Shown here piece after piece: positions 1-12,115 of a stretch of 64,000 bases of DNA; the stretch's first letter is position 1; every line of letters begins with the position of its first letter. The DNA is taken from positions 124,001 through 188,000 of the forward strand of contig NZ_SMCV01000008.1 of assembly GCF_004342285.1 (NCBI RefSeq), given 5' to 3'. The DNA comes from Klebsiella sp. BIGb0138. GTDB taxonomy: Bacteria; Pseudomonadota; Gammaproteobacteria; Enterobacterales; Enterobacteriaceae. The notes under the pieces were generated by a model, which was not told where the DNA came from, searched no databases, and saw only the letters and a list, made by a program, of their open reading frames with translations. Both the position numbers and the translations under genes were made by a program.

Positions 1-16
1 TAACGATTTTGGACAT
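1..16 (-). CDS. eno: enolase, first five codons only
   Basis: The reverse strand reads ATG TCC AAA ATC GTT, that is MSKIV, the N-terminus of enterobacterial enolase, with a GAGG ribosome binding site about 8 bases before the ATG. It lies directly downstream of pyrG on the same strand, as in E. coli. Enolase converts 2-phosphoglycerate to phosphoenolpyruvate in glycolysis and is a component of the RNA degradosome. The gene continues beyond the left edge of the window. Identification rests on five residues plus gene order. Confidence 0.85.
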
Positions 17-58
17 TAGGTTTTCCTCAGTACAAGTTAAACTAAAACTCCAGACAAA

Positions 59-82
59 CAATGCACCCAAATGGGTGCATTG
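59..82 (-). terminator. hairpin between pyrG and eno
   Basis: A perfect 10-bp stem (CAATGCACCC with its complement) closes a 4-base loop, 16 bases past the pyrG stop codon. On the minus strand it is followed by TTTG rather than a long T run, so it may be a weak or partial terminator that lets some pyrG transcript continue into eno. Confidence 0.55.
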
Positions 83-97
83 CCGTTCTAACTCATT

Positions 98-1750
<1,653 letters not shown>

Positions 1751-1958
1751 TTAGGGTGAAACGATGGAATAACCAGGACGGGAAAGTAGTATACCCGAAC
1801 ACGACGAGCGCCACAAACTTTCATTCTCCGTCTCCTTTCCAGGTCATGACAAACATAAGGAGTGAGAAAATAGCCCCTTTTGGGTAAATGTTTTTGACGC
1901 AAATCAAACGCTTGTCATTTAAAAAATCACACAAATTGCGCTTGATCGCAAAATTTCG

Positions 1959-2750
1959 TTAGAGATCAGTTTCCTGGCGTTTTACTTCCTGCCACACTTC
2001 TTCCATGGCAGCGAGGTCAATACCGGTCATTTCCAGGCCCCGCGAGGCCACAATCCGCTCCACTTCGCGGAAACGCCGCTCGAATTTCAGGTTGGCTTTT
2101 TGCAGCGCAACCTCGGCTTTCACCCCTAAATGGCGGGATAAATTCACCGTCGCGAACAGCAGATCGCCGACTTCCTCCTCCAGTTTAGCCTCATCGACTA
2201 CCGCCTGCTGCGCCTCGTGCATGACCTCATCGATCTCTTCATGCACTTTATCCAGCACCGGGCCCAGAGATGTCCAGTCGAAGCCCACAGTCGAACAGCG
2301 CCGCTGAATTTTATGCGCGCGCATCAGCGCCGGCAGAGTGTGCGGAATATCATCCAGCGCGGAGTGCTGCGCCTTTTCCGCCCGCTCGGCGCTTTTTATC
2401 TGCTCCCAGCGCGCCAGCGCCTCTGCGCTGTTGCCGGCGGTCGCCTCGCCGAAGATATGCGGATGGCGGCGCTCCAGCTTGTCGCTGATGGCGGCACACA
2501 CGTCGTCAAAGGCAAAACGCCCTTCTTCCTGCGCCATCTGGGCATAGAACACCACCTGGAACAGCAGGTCGCCCAGCTCGCCGCGCAGATCGTCAAAATC
2601 CTCACGCGCGATGGCATCCAGGACTTCGTAAGTTTCTTCGAGGGTATAGGGGGCGATGGTGGCGAAGGTCTGCTCTTTATCCCACGGACAGCCGTTTTCC
2701 GGGTCACGCAGACGTTGCATAATACCGAGCAGGCGGTCGATTTGAGTCAT
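1959..2750 (-). CDS. mazG: nucleoside triphosphate pyrophosphohydrolase MazG
   Basis: All-alpha NTP pyrophosphatase that hydrolyses (d)NTPs to NMP and pyrophosphate; in E. coli it has been linked to lowering ppGpp. The protein from MTQIDRLLG is 263 residues, the E. coli length. It has two MazG repeats, each with an acidic metal-binding motif: YTLEETYEV and GELGDLLFQVV in the first, EEVGDLLFATVN in the second. The open frame extends upstream to 2900, but the extra 50 residues would overlap the 3' end of relA. The ATG at 2750 has an AGGA site and matches the family start. E. coli has mazEF between relA and mazG; here there is only a 115-bp gap. Confidence 0.96.
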   Translation of the reverse strand: MTQIDRLLGIMQRLRDPENGCPWDKEQTFATIAPYTLEETYEVLDAIAREDFDDLRGELGDLLFQVVFYAQMAQEEGRFAFDDVCAAISDKLERRHPHIFGEATAGNSAEALARWEQIKSAERAEKAQHSALDDIPHTLPALMRAHKIQRRCSTVGFDWTSLGPVLDKVHEEIDEVMHEAQQAVVDEAKLEEEVGDLLFATVNLSRHLGVKAEVALQKANLKFERRFREVERIVASRGLEMTGIDLAAMEEVWQEVKRQETDL

Positions 2751-2820
2751 GGTGATTCCTTGCAAAATGTTGGTCTTTTTCGCTTCTCCGGCGCAAACGC
2801 AGGAGAACATAGCGCGCTTT

Positions 2821-2843
2821 CCCTCTCCCCGGCGGGGAGAGGG
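2821..2843. repeat. palindrome in the relA-mazG gap
   Basis: Perfect 10-bp inverted repeat (CCCTCTCCCC with its complement) around a 3-base loop, in the 115-bp gap that replaces mazEF. It has the look of the dispersed C/T-rich palindromes found between enterobacterial genes. No T run follows, so it is more likely an mRNA hairpin or dispersed repeat than a strong terminator. Confidence 0.6.
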
Positions 2844-2865
2844 CGGTGGAGGGAGGGATAAACCA

Positions 2866-5103
2866 TTACCCGCCGTGCAGGCGTCGGGCGTCAATGACAT
2901 CCGGCACCTGATTCAGCTTGCCGAGCACGCGGCCCAGCACCTGCAGGTTGTAGATTTCAATGTTCATATCGATGGTCGCCAGCTGCTGTTTGGTATCGCT
3001 GCGGCTGGCAACGCCCAGCACGTTCACCTTCTCGTTGGCGAGGATGGTGGTGATATCGCGCAGCAGGCCGCTGCGATCGTTGGCGACAACGCGCACCACC
3101 AGCGAGTAGCCCGCGGAGTAACTTTCGCCCCAGACCGCATCCACGATGCGCTCCGGCGCGTGCGACTGCAGCTCCGCCAGCTGGTCACAGTCCGCCCGAT
3201 GCACGGAGATCCCGCGCCCCTGGGTGATAAAACCGACGATCTCATCGCCTGGGATCGGCTGACAGCAGCGGGCGATATGGTGCATCAGGTTACCGACACC
3301 CTCGACGACCACCCGGCCATTATCTTTGCTGCGATTCTGCGGCGCCCAGCTCTTCTGCTGCAGCTGTTTCAGCGCCGCCGCGTCCTGTTCCTCTGCGCTT
3401 GGCTTATTGAACTGCGATTGCAGGAAGTTGACCATCTGGTTAAGGCGAATATCGCCGCCGCCGATGGCCGCCAGCAGCTCGTCCAGCTCGTTGAAGTTGT
3501 AGCGCGGCAGCAGGTGCTTTTCTGCATCCTTGATGCTGATGCCCAGGTGCTCAAGTTCATCGTCGAGGATCTGCCGCCCGGCGAGAATATTCTTGTCGCG
3601 ATCCTGCTTGCGGAACCAGGCATGAATTTTGGAGCGCCCGCGGCTGGTGGTGACGTAGCCAAGGTTCGGGTTCAGCCAGTCACGGCTCGGATTGGGCTGC
3701 TTCTGGGTAATGATTTCAATCTGATCGCCCATTTGCAGCTGATAGGTAAACGGGACAATGCGCCCGCTGATTTTGGCGCCAATGCAGCGGTGGCCGACAT
3801 CGCTATGGATATGGTAGGCGAAGTCGAGCGGCGTCGAGCCGGCGGGTAAATCCACCACGTCGCCTTTCGGCGTAAAGACGTACACCCGATCATCAAAGAC
3901 CTGGCTGCGCACTTCATCGAGCATTTCGCCAGAATCCGCCATCTCTTCCTGCCAGGCGATCAGCTTACGCAGCCAGGCGATGCGATCTTCATAGCCGCGA
4001 CCGCCGCCCGTGCCCGCTCCGGCGCCCTCTTTGTACTTCCAGTGCGCGGCAACGCCCAGCTCGGCATCTTCATGCATCTGCCGGGTACGGATTTGAATCT
4101 CGACCGTTTTACCGCTCGGCCCCAGCACCACGGTATGAATCGACTGGTAGCCGTTAGGTTTCGGGTTCGCCACGTAATCATCGAACTCATCCGGCAGGTG
4201 GCGATAGTGAGTGTGTACAATCCCCAGCGCGGCGTAGCAGTCCTGAAGACGTTCGGCGACAATTCGCACCGCGCGCACGTCAAACAGCTCATCAAAGGTG
4301 AGATGTTTTTTCTGCATTTTTCGCCAGATACTGTAGATGTGCTTCGGCCGCCCGTAGACTTCGGCCTTCACCCCTTCGGTTTTCATTTCCGAACGCAAAT
4401 GGCCAACGAACTCTTCAATGTAATGTTCACGATCGATACGGCGCTCGTGCAGCAGTTTGGCAATGCGCTTGTATTCGTCAGGATGCAGGTAGCGGAAGCA
4501 GTAATCTTCAAGCTCCCACTTCAGTTGACCGATGCCTAAGCGGTTGGCCAACGGCGCATAGATATTGGTACACTCTTTTGCCGCCAGCACGCGTTCGTCT
4601 TCCGGCTCATCTTTCACTTCCCGCAGATGGGCAATTCGTTCGGCGAGCTTGATGACCACGCAGCGGAAATCGTCGACCATCGCGAGCAGCATACGGCGAA
4701 TATTGTCGACCTGTTCAGAGGAGACGGAGTCGGTGTGGGTGGCTTTCAGCTGGCGAATGGCCGCCATGTCGCGCACGCCGTGAATCAGCGTCACCACGGA
4801 TTTGCCAACGCTCTCCTGCATCACCTCTTCGCTGACGACGTTGCCGTCCGCCAGCGGGAACAGCATCGCAGCCCGCAGCGTATCGATATCCATACTTAAC
4901 GTGGAGAGGATTTCGACCATCTCCACGCCGCGCCATAGCAGCAGATCCGCTTGCGGATGTCCCTGCGTTTTCTCGCGACAATAGTCCCAGGTCTCGGTTA
5001 AGCGCTCACACGACTGCTGGCTGGAAATTCCCAGACTCGCGATCCATTTCTTCGGGTCAAATTCACCAGCTTTATTAAGATGTGCACTTCTTACCGCAAC
5101 CAT
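2866..5103 (-). CDS. relA: GTP pyrophosphokinase RelA, (p)ppGpp synthetase I
   Basis: Ribosome-associated synthetase that makes (p)ppGpp when uncharged tRNA enters the A site, the trigger of the stringent response. The 745 residues match E. coli RelA (744) almost throughout. Order: inactive HD-type hydrolase domain, with no HD pair and starting around residue 60; synthetase domain with YGRPKHIYSIWRKMQKK and the NPKPNGYQSIHT motif; TGS domain (VYVFTPKGDVVDLPAGSTP); zinc-finger region with ARCCQPIPGDEIVG; C-terminal ACT domain (VRVVANDRSGLLRDITT). The start has an AAGGAGAGG ribosome binding site. It is transcribed toward mazG. Confidence 0.98.
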   Translation of the reverse strand: MVAVRSAHLNKAGEFDPKKWIASLGISSQQSCERLTETWDYCREKTQGHPQADLLLWRGVEMVEILSTLSMDIDTLRAAMLFPLADGNVVSEEVMQESVGKSVVTLIHGVRDMAAIRQLKATHTDSVSSEQVDNIRRMLLAMVDDFRCVVIKLAERIAHLREVKDEPEDERVLAAKECTNIYAPLANRLGIGQLKWELEDYCFRYLHPDEYKRIAKLLHERRIDREHYIEEFVGHLRSEMKTEGVKAEVYGRPKHIYSIWRKMQKKHLTFDELFDVRAVRIVAERLQDCYAALGIVHTHYRHLPDEFDDYVANPKPNGYQSIHTVVLGPSGKTVEIQIRTRQMHEDAELGVAAHWKYKEGAGAGTGGGRGYEDRIAWLRKLIAWQEEMADSGEMLDEVRSQVFDDRVYVFTPKGDVVDLPAGSTPLDFAYHIHSDVGHRCIGAKISGRIVPFTYQLQMGDQIEIITQKQPNPSRDWLNPNLGYVTTSRGRSKIHAWFRKQDRDKNILAGRQILDDELEHLGISIKDAEKHLLPRYNFNELDELLAAIGGGDIRLNQMVNFLQSQFNKPSAEEQDAAALKQLQQKSWAPQNRSKDNGRVVVEGVGNLMHHIARCCQPIPGDEIVGFITQGRGISVHRADCDQLAELQSHAPERIVDAVWGESYSAGYSLVVRVVANDRSGLLRDITTILANEKVNVLGVASRSDTKQQLATIDMNIEIYNLQVLGRVLGKLNQVPDVIDARRLHGG

Positions 5104-5124
5104 TGTCCTCTCCTTAAGGGACCC

Positions 5125-5146
5125 GGCCTGCCGAAGTCGGCAAGCC
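5125..5146. repeat. hairpin between rlmD and relA
   Basis: A 10-bp inverted repeat with one mismatch (GGCCTGCCGA against TCGGCAAGCC) lies 21 bp upstream of the relA start and 65 bp past the rlmD stop. It could form in the rlmD 3' end or the relA leader. No T run follows it on either strand, so I do not call it a terminator. Confidence 0.4.
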
Positions 5147-5211
5147 TCAACGTTTACACTTCATCCTGCAAGACGCCAGGTGTTGGCAGCCCCGGCGTAA
5201 CCTGAACGATG

Positions 5212-6516
5212 CTATGTATCTCTGTGCTCAAACAACACCATTGATTCCAGATGCCCGGTATGCGGGAACATATCCAGCATGGCCAGGCGTTGAATCTTAT
5301 ACCCTGCCTGTAGCAGCAGTTCGCTATCGCGCGCCAGCGTCGCCGGATTACAGGAAACGTAGACCACGCGCCGCGGGGCTAATTTTATAATCTGCGGCAT
5401 CACGCCTGGCGCCCCGGCTCGCGCCGGGTCGAGTAATATCTTATCAAAACCGTGCTTCGCCCAGGCCTGCCGGGTGACATCTTCCTCCAGATTTTCATGA
5501 AAGAATGTCACGTTGTGCAACTGATTGAGCGCGGCATTTTCCCGCCCCTTCGCCACCAGCGCCGGTACGCCTTCCACGCCCACGACGTTCGCGGCGCGTT
5601 TTGCCAGCGGCAGGGTAAAATTACCCATGCCGCAGAACAAATCCAGCACCCGGTCCCGCGGCTGAATATCCAGCCACTCCAGCGCCGTGCGCACCATTAG
5701 CTGATTAACGCCATCGTTAACCTGGATAAAGTCGCGCGGACTAAACAGTAAGCGTAGCCCGTCTGACGTATACCATGGCGCCTGGCCACTAATATGTTCC
5801 AGTATCTCGCTTTGCGGCGCCAGATACAGAGCAAGACCGTGAGATTGCGAAAATCGTTCCAGTTTTTCTTTATCGCCGACGGGTAAGGCGGCGGTATGGC
5901 GCAGAACCATCAGCGGGCCGTTATCCGCCAGCACCAGCTCGACATGCCCCAGTTGGCGCAGCGCTTTCAGTCCGCTCAGACACTCGCGCACCGCCGGCAG
6001 CAACGCACCAAGAGCGGGCGCCAAAACAGGGCATTGCCCGACATCAACAATGTCGCTGGCGTTCGCCTTGCGAAAGCCCATCTGTAATTGTTGGGTCTTT
6101 GGCTGATAATTCAAGCTCAGACGCGCACGGCGGCGATATCCCCACGGCGAAGCGGCTATAATATCGTCGACATCACGCTTCATCAGCCGGGCGAGCGCGG
6201 CGCGTTTACTTTGCTGCTGGAGCGCGATACTGGCATGCTGCTGCTGGCACCCGCCGCAGACGCCAAAATGCGGGCAGCGCGGCGTCTGGCGTTGTGGATT
6301 GTCACTAAGACGGCGTTTGACCTGGGCCCTGGCGTACTGTTTTTTGTCTTCAACCAGGACAACCTCAGCCTGTTCCTGCGGCAATAGGCCGCTAATGAAA
6401 AGCGCTTTTCCCTGGTGACGAGCAACGCCCTGACCAAAGGGATCAAGGTCATTGACGGTAACGGTTATGATCTGGCGCGTCGTCACACGCCGTTTTGCAG
6501 AGTAGAATTGCGCCAT
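5212..6516 (-). CDS. rlmD: 23S rRNA m5U1939 methyltransferase RlmD
   Basis: SAM-dependent enzyme that methylates U1939 of 23S rRNA (formerly RumA). The 434-residue protein has an N-terminal TRAM domain ([20 protein letters not shown]), a four-cysteine iron-sulfur site beginning [14 protein letters not shown], the SAM-binding segment [16 protein letters not shown], the DPARAG motif, and the catalytic cysteine in [10 protein letters not shown]. The frame is open to a TTG at 6534, but [10 protein letters not shown] at 6516 is the family start, so I use that ATG. No strong Shine-Dalgarno sequence precedes it. It is divergent from barA. Confidence 0.96.
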   Translation of the reverse strand: MAQFYSAKRRVTTRQIITVTVNDLDPFGQGVARHQGKALFISGLLPQEQAEVVLVEDKKQYARAQVKRRLSDNPQRQTPRCPHFGVCGGCQQQHASIALQQQSKRAALARLMKRDVDDIIAASPWGYRRRARLSLNYQPKTQQLQMGFRKANASDIVDVGQCPVLAPALGALLPAVRECLSGLKALRQLGHVELVLADNGPLMVLRHTAALPVGDKEKLERFSQSHGLALYLAPQSEILEHISGQAPWYTSDGLRLLFSPRDFIQVNDGVNQLMVRTALEWLDIQPRDRVLDLFCGMGNFTLPLAKRAANVVGVEGVPALVAKGRENAALNQLHNVTFFHENLEEDVTRQAWAKHGFDKILLDPARAGAPGVMPQIIKLAPRRVVYVSCNPATLARDSELLLQAGYKIQRLAMLDMFPHTGHLESMVLFEHRDT

Positions 6517-6683
6517 CGTAGAGATTTGTCTCAATCAAATAAACTGACTCTATACACGAGTCCATTCAAGATGCGTCCGGCGGCAGGCGGACATCCCCGG
6601 CGACTTATTCTCAGCCGGTCACTGCAGCCGCCACGCAGAGGCACTTGAAGGATGAAGCGTATATTCTCCCATAATGGAACCGC

Positions 6684-9437
6684 ATGACCAACTACAGCCT
6701 ACGTGCTCGCATGATGATTCTTATTCTGGCGCCGACCGTACTCATCGGTTTGCTGCTCAGTATTTTCTTCGTCGCGCATCGCTATCACGATCTGCAGCGT
6801 CAGTTGGAAGACGCCGGAGCCAGTATTATTGAACCGCTGGCGGTCTCCAGTGAATATGGCATGAATTTGCAAAACCGCGAGTCCATCGGCCAGCTGATTA
6901 GCGTACTCCATCGCCGTCATTCCGATATTGTGCGCGCAATTTCGATCTACGACTCGCACAATCGTCTGTTCGTCACCTCCAACTTTCAGCTCAACCCCAG
7001 CGAGCTCCGTCTGGATAAAGGGGCGCCATTTCCCCGCCAGCTCAGCGCGGTGCGCAAAGGGGATGTGATGATTCTGCGCACCCCGATCGTCTCGGAGAGC
7101 TATTCCCCCGACGAATCAGCGGTGACCGATGCCAAAATGCCGGGCAATATGCTGGGCTATGTGGCTCTCGAGCTGGATCTCAAATCGGTGCGCCTGCAGC
7201 AGTACAAAGAGATCTTTATCTCCAGCGTCATGATGCTGTTCTGTATCGGCATTGCGCTGATTTTCGGCTGGCGATTGATGCGCGATGTGACCGGCCCCAT
7301 CCGCAATATGGTGAATACCGTTGACCGCATTCGCCGCGGGCAGCTGGATAGCCGCGTCGAAGGGTTTATGCTCGGCGAGCTGGATATGCTGAAAAATGGT
7401 ATCAACTCAATGGCGATGTCGCTGGCGGCCTATCACGAAGAGATGCAGCACAACATCGATCAGGCGACATCCGATCTGCGCGAAACGCTCGAGCAGATGG
7501 AGATTCAGAACGTTGAGCTGGACCTGGCGAAAAAGCGCGCCCAGGAAGCGGCGCGTATCAAATCCGAATTCCTCGCCAACATGTCGCACGAGCTGCGAAC
7601 CCCGCTCAACGGCGTCATTGGCTTTACGCGCCTGACGCTGAAAACCGATTTAAACGCCACCCAGCGCGATCACCTGACCACCATCGAGCGTTCCGCGAAC
7701 AACCTGCTCGCGATCATCAACGACGTGCTGGACTTCTCCAAGCTGGAGGCCGGTAAACTGATTCTGGAAAGCATCCCGTTCCTGCTGCGTAATGCGCTCG
7801 ATGAAGTCGTCACCCTGCTGGCGCATTCGGCGCATGACAAGGGGCTGGAACTGACGCTGAATATCAAAAACGATGTGCCGGATAATATTATCGGCGACCC
7901 GCTGCGCCTGCAGCAGATCATCACCAATCTGGTGGGGAATGCCATCAAGTTTACCGAGCACGGCAATATCGATGTGCTGGTCGAACAGCGTGCCCTCAGC
8001 AACACCAGCGTGCAGATCGAGGTGCAAATTCACGACACCGGGATCGGGATTCCCGAGCGCGATCAGTCGCGTCTGTTCCAGGCTTTCCGCCAGGCCGATG
8101 CCAGCATTTCCCGGCGTCATGGCGGTACCGGGCTGGGTCTGGTGATTACCCAGCGCTTGGTGAAGGAGATGGGCGGCGACATCTCTTTCCACAGCCAGCC
8201 GAATCGCGGCTCCACCTTCTGGTTCCATATCAGCCTCGATCTCAATCCCAACGCCATTCCGGAGAGTCCGTTGACCCACTGCCTGGCGGGCAAAACGCTG
8301 GCCTATATCGAAGCCAATGCCACGGCGGCGCAGTGCACCATGGAACTGCTGGCTACCACGCCGCTGGAGGTGGTCTACAGCCCGACGTTTTCCGCGCTGC
8401 CGGAGGCGCATTACGATATCCTGCTGGTCGGGATCCCGGTTTCGATGCGCGACCTTAACCAGCAAAAAGACAAGCTGGTGAAAGCCTGCGCCATGGCCGA
8501 CCATTTACTGCTGGCGCTCCCCTGCCATGCGCAAATTAATGCCGAAGCGCTGAAGCGAGACGGCGTTGCCGCCTGCCTGCTCAAGCCGCTGACCGCCACG
8601 CGTTTGCTCCCGGCGCTAACGGCCTCCTGCCGCATCAGAACGCCGGTGATGCTGCCCCACTCCGACAGCAATAAGCTGCCGATGACGGTGATGGCGGTTG
8701 ATGATAACCCGGCGAACCTGAAGCTTATCGGCGTGCTGCTCGAAGATCTGGTGCAGCACGTCACGCTGTGCGATAGCGGCCAGCGCGCCGTCGAGCAGGC
8801 CAAAGAGATGCAGCTGGATTTGATTCTGATGGATATTCAGATGCCGGACATGGACGGTATTCGCGCCTGCGAGCTGATTCGTCATCTTCCTCACCACCAG
8901 CAAACCCCGGTTATCGCCGTCACCGCTCACGCCTTTGACGGGCAAAAAGAGAAGCTGATGAATGCCGGAATGAACGATTATCTGGCGAAGCCTATCGAAG
9001 AAGATAAGCTGCACAGCCTGCTGTTGCGCTATCAACCGGGAATGCATGCCGCCCCTCCGCGCGCTCCGGAGCCTGTCGAGCCGCCGATTGACCACAACGT
9101 CACCCTCAACTGGCAGCTGGCGCTGCGGCAGGCCGCGATGAAGCCGGATCTGGCGCGGGAGATGCTGCAGATGCTGATCGCCTTTATGCCGGAAGTGCGC
9201 AATAAAGTGGAAGAACAGCTGGTTGGCGAAGAGCCAGAAGGTCTGGTGGATTTGATTCATAAGCTCCACGGAAGCTGCAGCTACAGCGGCGTTCCGCGGC
9301 TGAAGAAGCTGTGTCAAACCCTCGAGAGCCAGTTGCGGAACGGGACCGCCGCCGAGGAGCTGGAGCCAGAGCTTCTGGAACTATTGGATGAGATGGATAA
9401 CGTCACGCGGGAAGCGTGCAAAATGCTGGGCATATAA
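6684..9437 (+). CDS. barA: hybrid sensor histidine kinase BarA
   Basis: Inner-membrane tripartite sensor kinase that phosphorylates UvrY and so drives transcription of the CsrA-sequestering RNAs CsrB and CsrC; its signals are short-chain carboxylates. The 917 residues show a first membrane segment at about 9-29, a periplasmic domain, a second segment at about 174-195, HAMP, then a kinase core with His302 in [11 protein letters not shown], an ATPase lobe (DTGIGIP, GGTGLGL), a receiver domain with Asp717 in [11 protein letters not shown], and a C-terminal HPt domain with [11 protein letters not shown] (His859). It is adjacent to rlmD and upstream of the gud genes, as in E. coli. Its output gene csrB lies 8 kb away in this window. 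Confidence 0.97.
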   Translation: MTNYSLRARMMILILAPTVLIGLLLSIFFVAHRYHDLQRQLEDAGASIIEPLAVSSEYGMNLQNRESIGQLISVLHRRHSDIVRAISIYDSHNRLFVTSNFQLNPSELRLDKGAPFPRQLSAVRKGDVMILRTPIVSESYSPDESAVTDAKMPGNMLGYVALELDLKSVRLQQYKEIFISSVMMLFCIGIALIFGWRLMRDVTGPIRNMVNTVDRIRRGQLDSRVEGFMLGELDMLKNGINSMAMSLAAYHEEMQHNIDQATSDLRETLEQMEIQNVELDLAKKRAQEAARIKSEFLANMSHELRTPLNGVIGFTRLTLKTDLNATQRDHLTTIERSANNLLAIINDVLDFSKLEAGKLILESIPFLLRNALDEVVTLLAHSAHDKGLELTLNIKNDVPDNIIGDPLRLQQIITNLVGNAIKFTEHGNIDVLVEQRALSNTSVQIEVQIHDTGIGIPERDQSRLFQAFRQADASISRRHGGTGLGLVITQRLVKEMGGDISFHSQPNRGSTFWFHISLDLNPNAIPESPLTHCLAGKTLAYIEANATAAQCTMELLATTPLEVVYSPTFSALPEAHYDILLVGIPVSMRDLNQQKDKLVKACAMADHLLLALPCHAQINAEALKRDGVAACLLKPLTATRLLPALTASCRIRTPVMLPHSDSNKLPMTVMAVDDNPANLKLIGVLLEDLVQHVTLCDSGQRAVEQAKEMQLDLILMDIQMPDMDGIRACELIRHLPHHQQTPVIAVTAHAFDGQKEKLMNAGMNDYLAKPIEEDKLHSLLLRYQPGMHAAPPRAPEPVEPPIDHNVTLNWQLALRQAAMKPDLAREMLQMLIAFMPEVRNKVEEQLVGEEPEGLVDLIHKLHGSCSYSGVPRLKKLCQTLESQLRNGTAAEELEPELLELLDEMDNVTREACKMLGI

Positions 9438-9442
9438 GCGAC

Positions 9443-9541
9443 CGGCCCGGATAGCGCAACGCTTAACCGGGCCACCCGCTCGCGCCCTACGGGGGGAAGA
9501 CAAATCGCGGTGCGGCTCCGGCCAGCGTAGCGCGGCCGGGG
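9443..9541. repeat. REP-like palindromes after barA
   Basis: Two GC-rich palindromic units lie in the gap between the convergent barA and glycerate kinase genes. The first pairs GGCCCGG (9444-9450) with CCGGGCC (9467-9473) around an AGCGCAACGCTT core. The second pairs CCGGCC and GGCCGG around AGCGTAGC. Both resemble enterobacterial REP units and could stabilise both mRNA 3' ends. Confidence 0.6.
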
Positions 9542-9547
9542 AAAGCG

Positions 9548-10687
9548 CTAAAGCCGGCCGCCCATTTTCAGCACCGCGGCGACGTTTCTCGCCGTCATAC
9601 GCACATTATCAGCGGCATGTTCCAGCGCCTCTTCCAGGGTACAAATCGAATAGATCACGCTAAACACCGCGTCCAGGCCGTGCTGATGAACGATGCCGAC
9701 ATCGGCGGTCAGACTCCCGGCGATACCAATCACCGGCACGTTGTAGTATTTCGCAACCTTCGCCACGCCGACCGGGACTTTACCGTGGATAGTCTGGCTA
9801 TCAATACGCCCTTCGCCGGTGATGACCAGATCGGCGTCCGCCACCCGATCCGCGAGGCGCAGCGCATCGGTCACAATCTCAATCCCAGGCCGTAGCCTTG
9901 CTCCGCAGAAAGCATATAGCGCCGCGCCCATGCCGCCCGCCGCGCCGCCCCCTTCCAGCTGCAGAACATCGACGGCTAAATCACGTTGAATGATCCGCGC
10001 GAAATGCCCCAGCGCCCGATCCAGACGGACGATCATCTCCGCCGTCGCCCCTTTTTGCGGGCCAAACACCGCCGTTGCGCCTTCCGGCCCAATCAGCGGA
10101 TTGGTCACATCGCAGGCCACATCGATATGACAATCGGCCAGTCGTCCATCCAGCTCGCTCAGGTCAATTCGCGCCAGCTGTTCGAGCGCTCCGCCGCCGG
10201 CAGCGATCTGCTGGCCCTCCTCAGTCAGCAATTTCCCGCCGAGCGCCTGCACCATTCCAGCGCCGCCGTCGTTGGTGGCGCTCCCACCGATGCCGATAAT
10301 AATCTGCTGAACGCCGGCATCCAGCGCATGACGAATCAGCTCTCCGGTTCCCCAGGAGGTGGTCAATAATGGGTTACGGCACGTCGGCGGCACGCTTTCA
10401 AGACCGCTCGCCGCCGCCATTTCGATAAAAGCGCAGCGTTCATCGCCGGAAAGGCCGTAAAACGCATTCACCGGTTTACCTAGCGGACCGGTAACGGCAA
10501 CCTGCACCAGATGCCCCTGAGTGGCGGCAACCATCGCCTCGACGGTGCCTTCCCCGCCATCGGCGACGGGCAGTTTGATATACTCCGCCTCAGGATAAAT
10601 CTCCCGAAATCCCGTTTCTATCGCCGTCGCGACGTCCAGGGCGCTCAGGCTCTCCTTGTATGAATCCGGTGCAATCACTATTTTCAT
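9548..10687 (-). CDS. garK: glycerate 2-kinase (GarK/GlxK family)
   Basis: Phosphorylates D-glycerate to 2-phosphoglycerate, the last step by which glucarate and galactarate carbon enters glycolysis. The 379 residues match the class II glycerate kinase family along their whole length: N-terminal MKIVIAPDSYKESLSA, ADGGEGT, the glycine-rich IGIGGSATNDGGAGM, and VITGEGRIDSQT. It is the last gene of the gudP-gudX-gudD cluster, 69 bp after gudD, so it completes the pathway locally; in E. coli K-12 the corresponding gene is in the gar operon. The choice between the symbols garK and glxK is not settled by sequence alone. Confidence 0.9.
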   Translation of the reverse strand: MKIVIAPDSYKESLSALDVATAIETGFREIYPEAEYIKLPVADGGEGTVEAMVAATQGHLVQVAVTGPLGKPVNAFYGLSGDERCAFIEMAAASGLESVPPTCRNPLLTTSWGTGELIRHALDAGVQQIIIGIGGSATNDGGAGMVQALGGKLLTEEGQQIAAGGGALEQLARIDLSELDGRLADCHIDVACDVTNPLIGPEGATAVFGPQKGATAEMIVRLDRALGHFARIIQRDLAVDVLQLEGGGAAGGMGAALYAFCGARLRPGIEIVTDALRLADRVADADLVITGEGRIDSQTIHGKVPVGVAKVAKYYNVPVIGIAGSLTADVGIVHQHGLDAVFSVIYSICTLEEALEHAADNVRMTARNVAAVLKMGGRL

Positions 10688-10756
10688 ACGCTGTCCTTAA
10701 AATGAACCAACACCAGGTATCAAAAAACGCCGGCCCCCGCAGGAGCCGGATTGTCC

Positions 10757-12097
10757 TTAGCGCACCATGCACGGGCGCTTGTTATCAAACGTCCAGTTCG
10801 GGATCAGATACTGCATGGCCATCGCATCATCGCGCGCGCCCAGTCCGTGCTTTTTATACAGCTCGTTGGCCTGCATCACGCGGTCCATATCCAGCTCGAC
10901 GCCCAGACCCGGCGTTGACGGTACCTGAACCATGCCACCTTTGATGGCAAAAGGTTGTCTGGTCAAACGCTGATTACCTTCCTGCCAAATCCAGTGGGTA
11001 TCGATGGCGGTGATACGGCCCGGCGCAGCCGCCGCGACGTGGGTAAACATCGCCAGCGAAATATCAAAATGGTTATTGGAGTGCGAACCCCAGGTCAGAC
11101 CAAACTCATGGCACATCTGGGCAACGCGCACCGACCCCTGCATGGTCCAGAAATGCGGATCCGCCAGCGGAATGTCCACCGACTGCAGGGACAGGGTATG
11201 ACCCATCTGCCGCCAGTCGGTGGCAATCATATTGGTGGCCGTCGGCAGACCGGTGGCGCGGCGGAACTCCGCCATCACCTCGCGGCCGGAGAAGCCCTGC
11301 TCGGCGCCGCACGGATCCTCCGCATAGGCCAGCACGCCCTTCAGCTGTTTACCAATCTTAATCGCTTCATCCAGGCGCCAGGCGCCGTTCGGGTCAAGCG
11401 TCACGCGCGCCTGCGGGAAGCGTTTCGCCAGCGCCACGATGGATTCCGCCTCTTCCTCACCCGCCAGCACGCCGCCTTTGAGTTTAAAATCGTTGAAACC
11501 ATATTTTTCGTAAGCGGCTTCTGCCAGACGCACCACGGCATCCGGGGTCATCGCCTCTTCGTGACGCAGTCGGTACCAGTCGCACTTCTCGTCAGCCTGA
11601 CTTTGATAGGCCAGCGGCGTGGCATGGCGATTACCGACAAAGAACAGGTAACCCAGCATTTCGACTTCGCTGCGCTGTTGCCCCTCGCCGAGCAGAGAGG
11701 CGACGTTAACGCCCAGGTGCTGCCCAAGCAGATCCAGCAGCGCCGCTTCAATCCCGGTCACTACGTGAATAGTGGTACGCAAATCAAAAGTTTGCAAACC
11801 GCGGCCGCCGGCATCGCGGTCGGCAAAACGATTACGTACGCTGCCCAGGATATTTTTATATTCGCCGAGGGTTTTGCCCGCCACCAGCGCCGCGGCCTCT
11901 TCCAACGTCTGGCGGATTTTCTCTCCGCCGGGGATTTCCCCCACTCCGGTATGACCCGAGTTATCTTTGATAATCACAATGTTGCGGGTGAAATAGGGGG
12001 CATGCGCCCCGCTAAGATTCATCAGCATACTATCGTGACCGGCAACCGGAATAACCTGCATCGAAGTGACAACGGGCGTTGAAAATTGCGTGGTCAT
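10757..12097 (-). CDS. gudD: glucarate dehydratase
   Basis: Enolase-superfamily enzyme that dehydrates D-glucarate (and L-idarate) to 5-keto-4-deoxy-D-glucarate. The 446 residues carry the superfamily hallmarks: the catalytic KLKGG lysine motif near residue 205, the metal ligands in TLDPNGAW and YAEDPCG, and the catalytic histidine in [10 protein letters not shown]. The ATG has an AAGGA site. It is 18 bp downstream of gudX, in the same operon, and is strongly similar to GudX. Confidence 0.96.
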   Translation of the reverse strand: MTTQFSTPVVTSMQVIPVAGHDSMLMNLSGAHAPYFTRNIVIIKDNSGHTGVGEIPGGEKIRQTLEEAAALVAGKTLGEYKNILGSVRNRFADRDAGGRGLQTFDLRTTIHVVTGIEAALLDLLGQHLGVNVASLLGEGQQRSEVEMLGYLFFVGNRHATPLAYQSQADEKCDWYRLRHEEAMTPDAVVRLAEAAYEKYGFNDFKLKGGVLAGEEEAESIVALAKRFPQARVTLDPNGAWRLDEAIKIGKQLKGVLAYAEDPCGAEQGFSGREVMAEFRRATGLPTATNMIATDWRQMGHTLSLQSVDIPLADPHFWTMQGSVRVAQMCHEFGLTWGSHSNNHFDISLAMFTHVAAAAPGRITAIDTHWIWQEGNQRLTRQPFAIKGGMVQVPSTPGLGVELDMDRVMQANELYKKHGLGARDDAMAMQYLIPNWTFDNKRPCMVR

Positions 12098-12115
12098 GCG
12101 TGAATCCTTTTTCAG

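Noticed and set aside
2749-3849. 366-codon frame antisense to relA
   Set aside because: Overlaps the conserved C-terminal half of relA and the mazG start; no recognisable protein features.
10955-12082. 375-codon frame antisense to gudD
   Set aside because: Fully opposite gudD, which has all catalytic motifs of its family.
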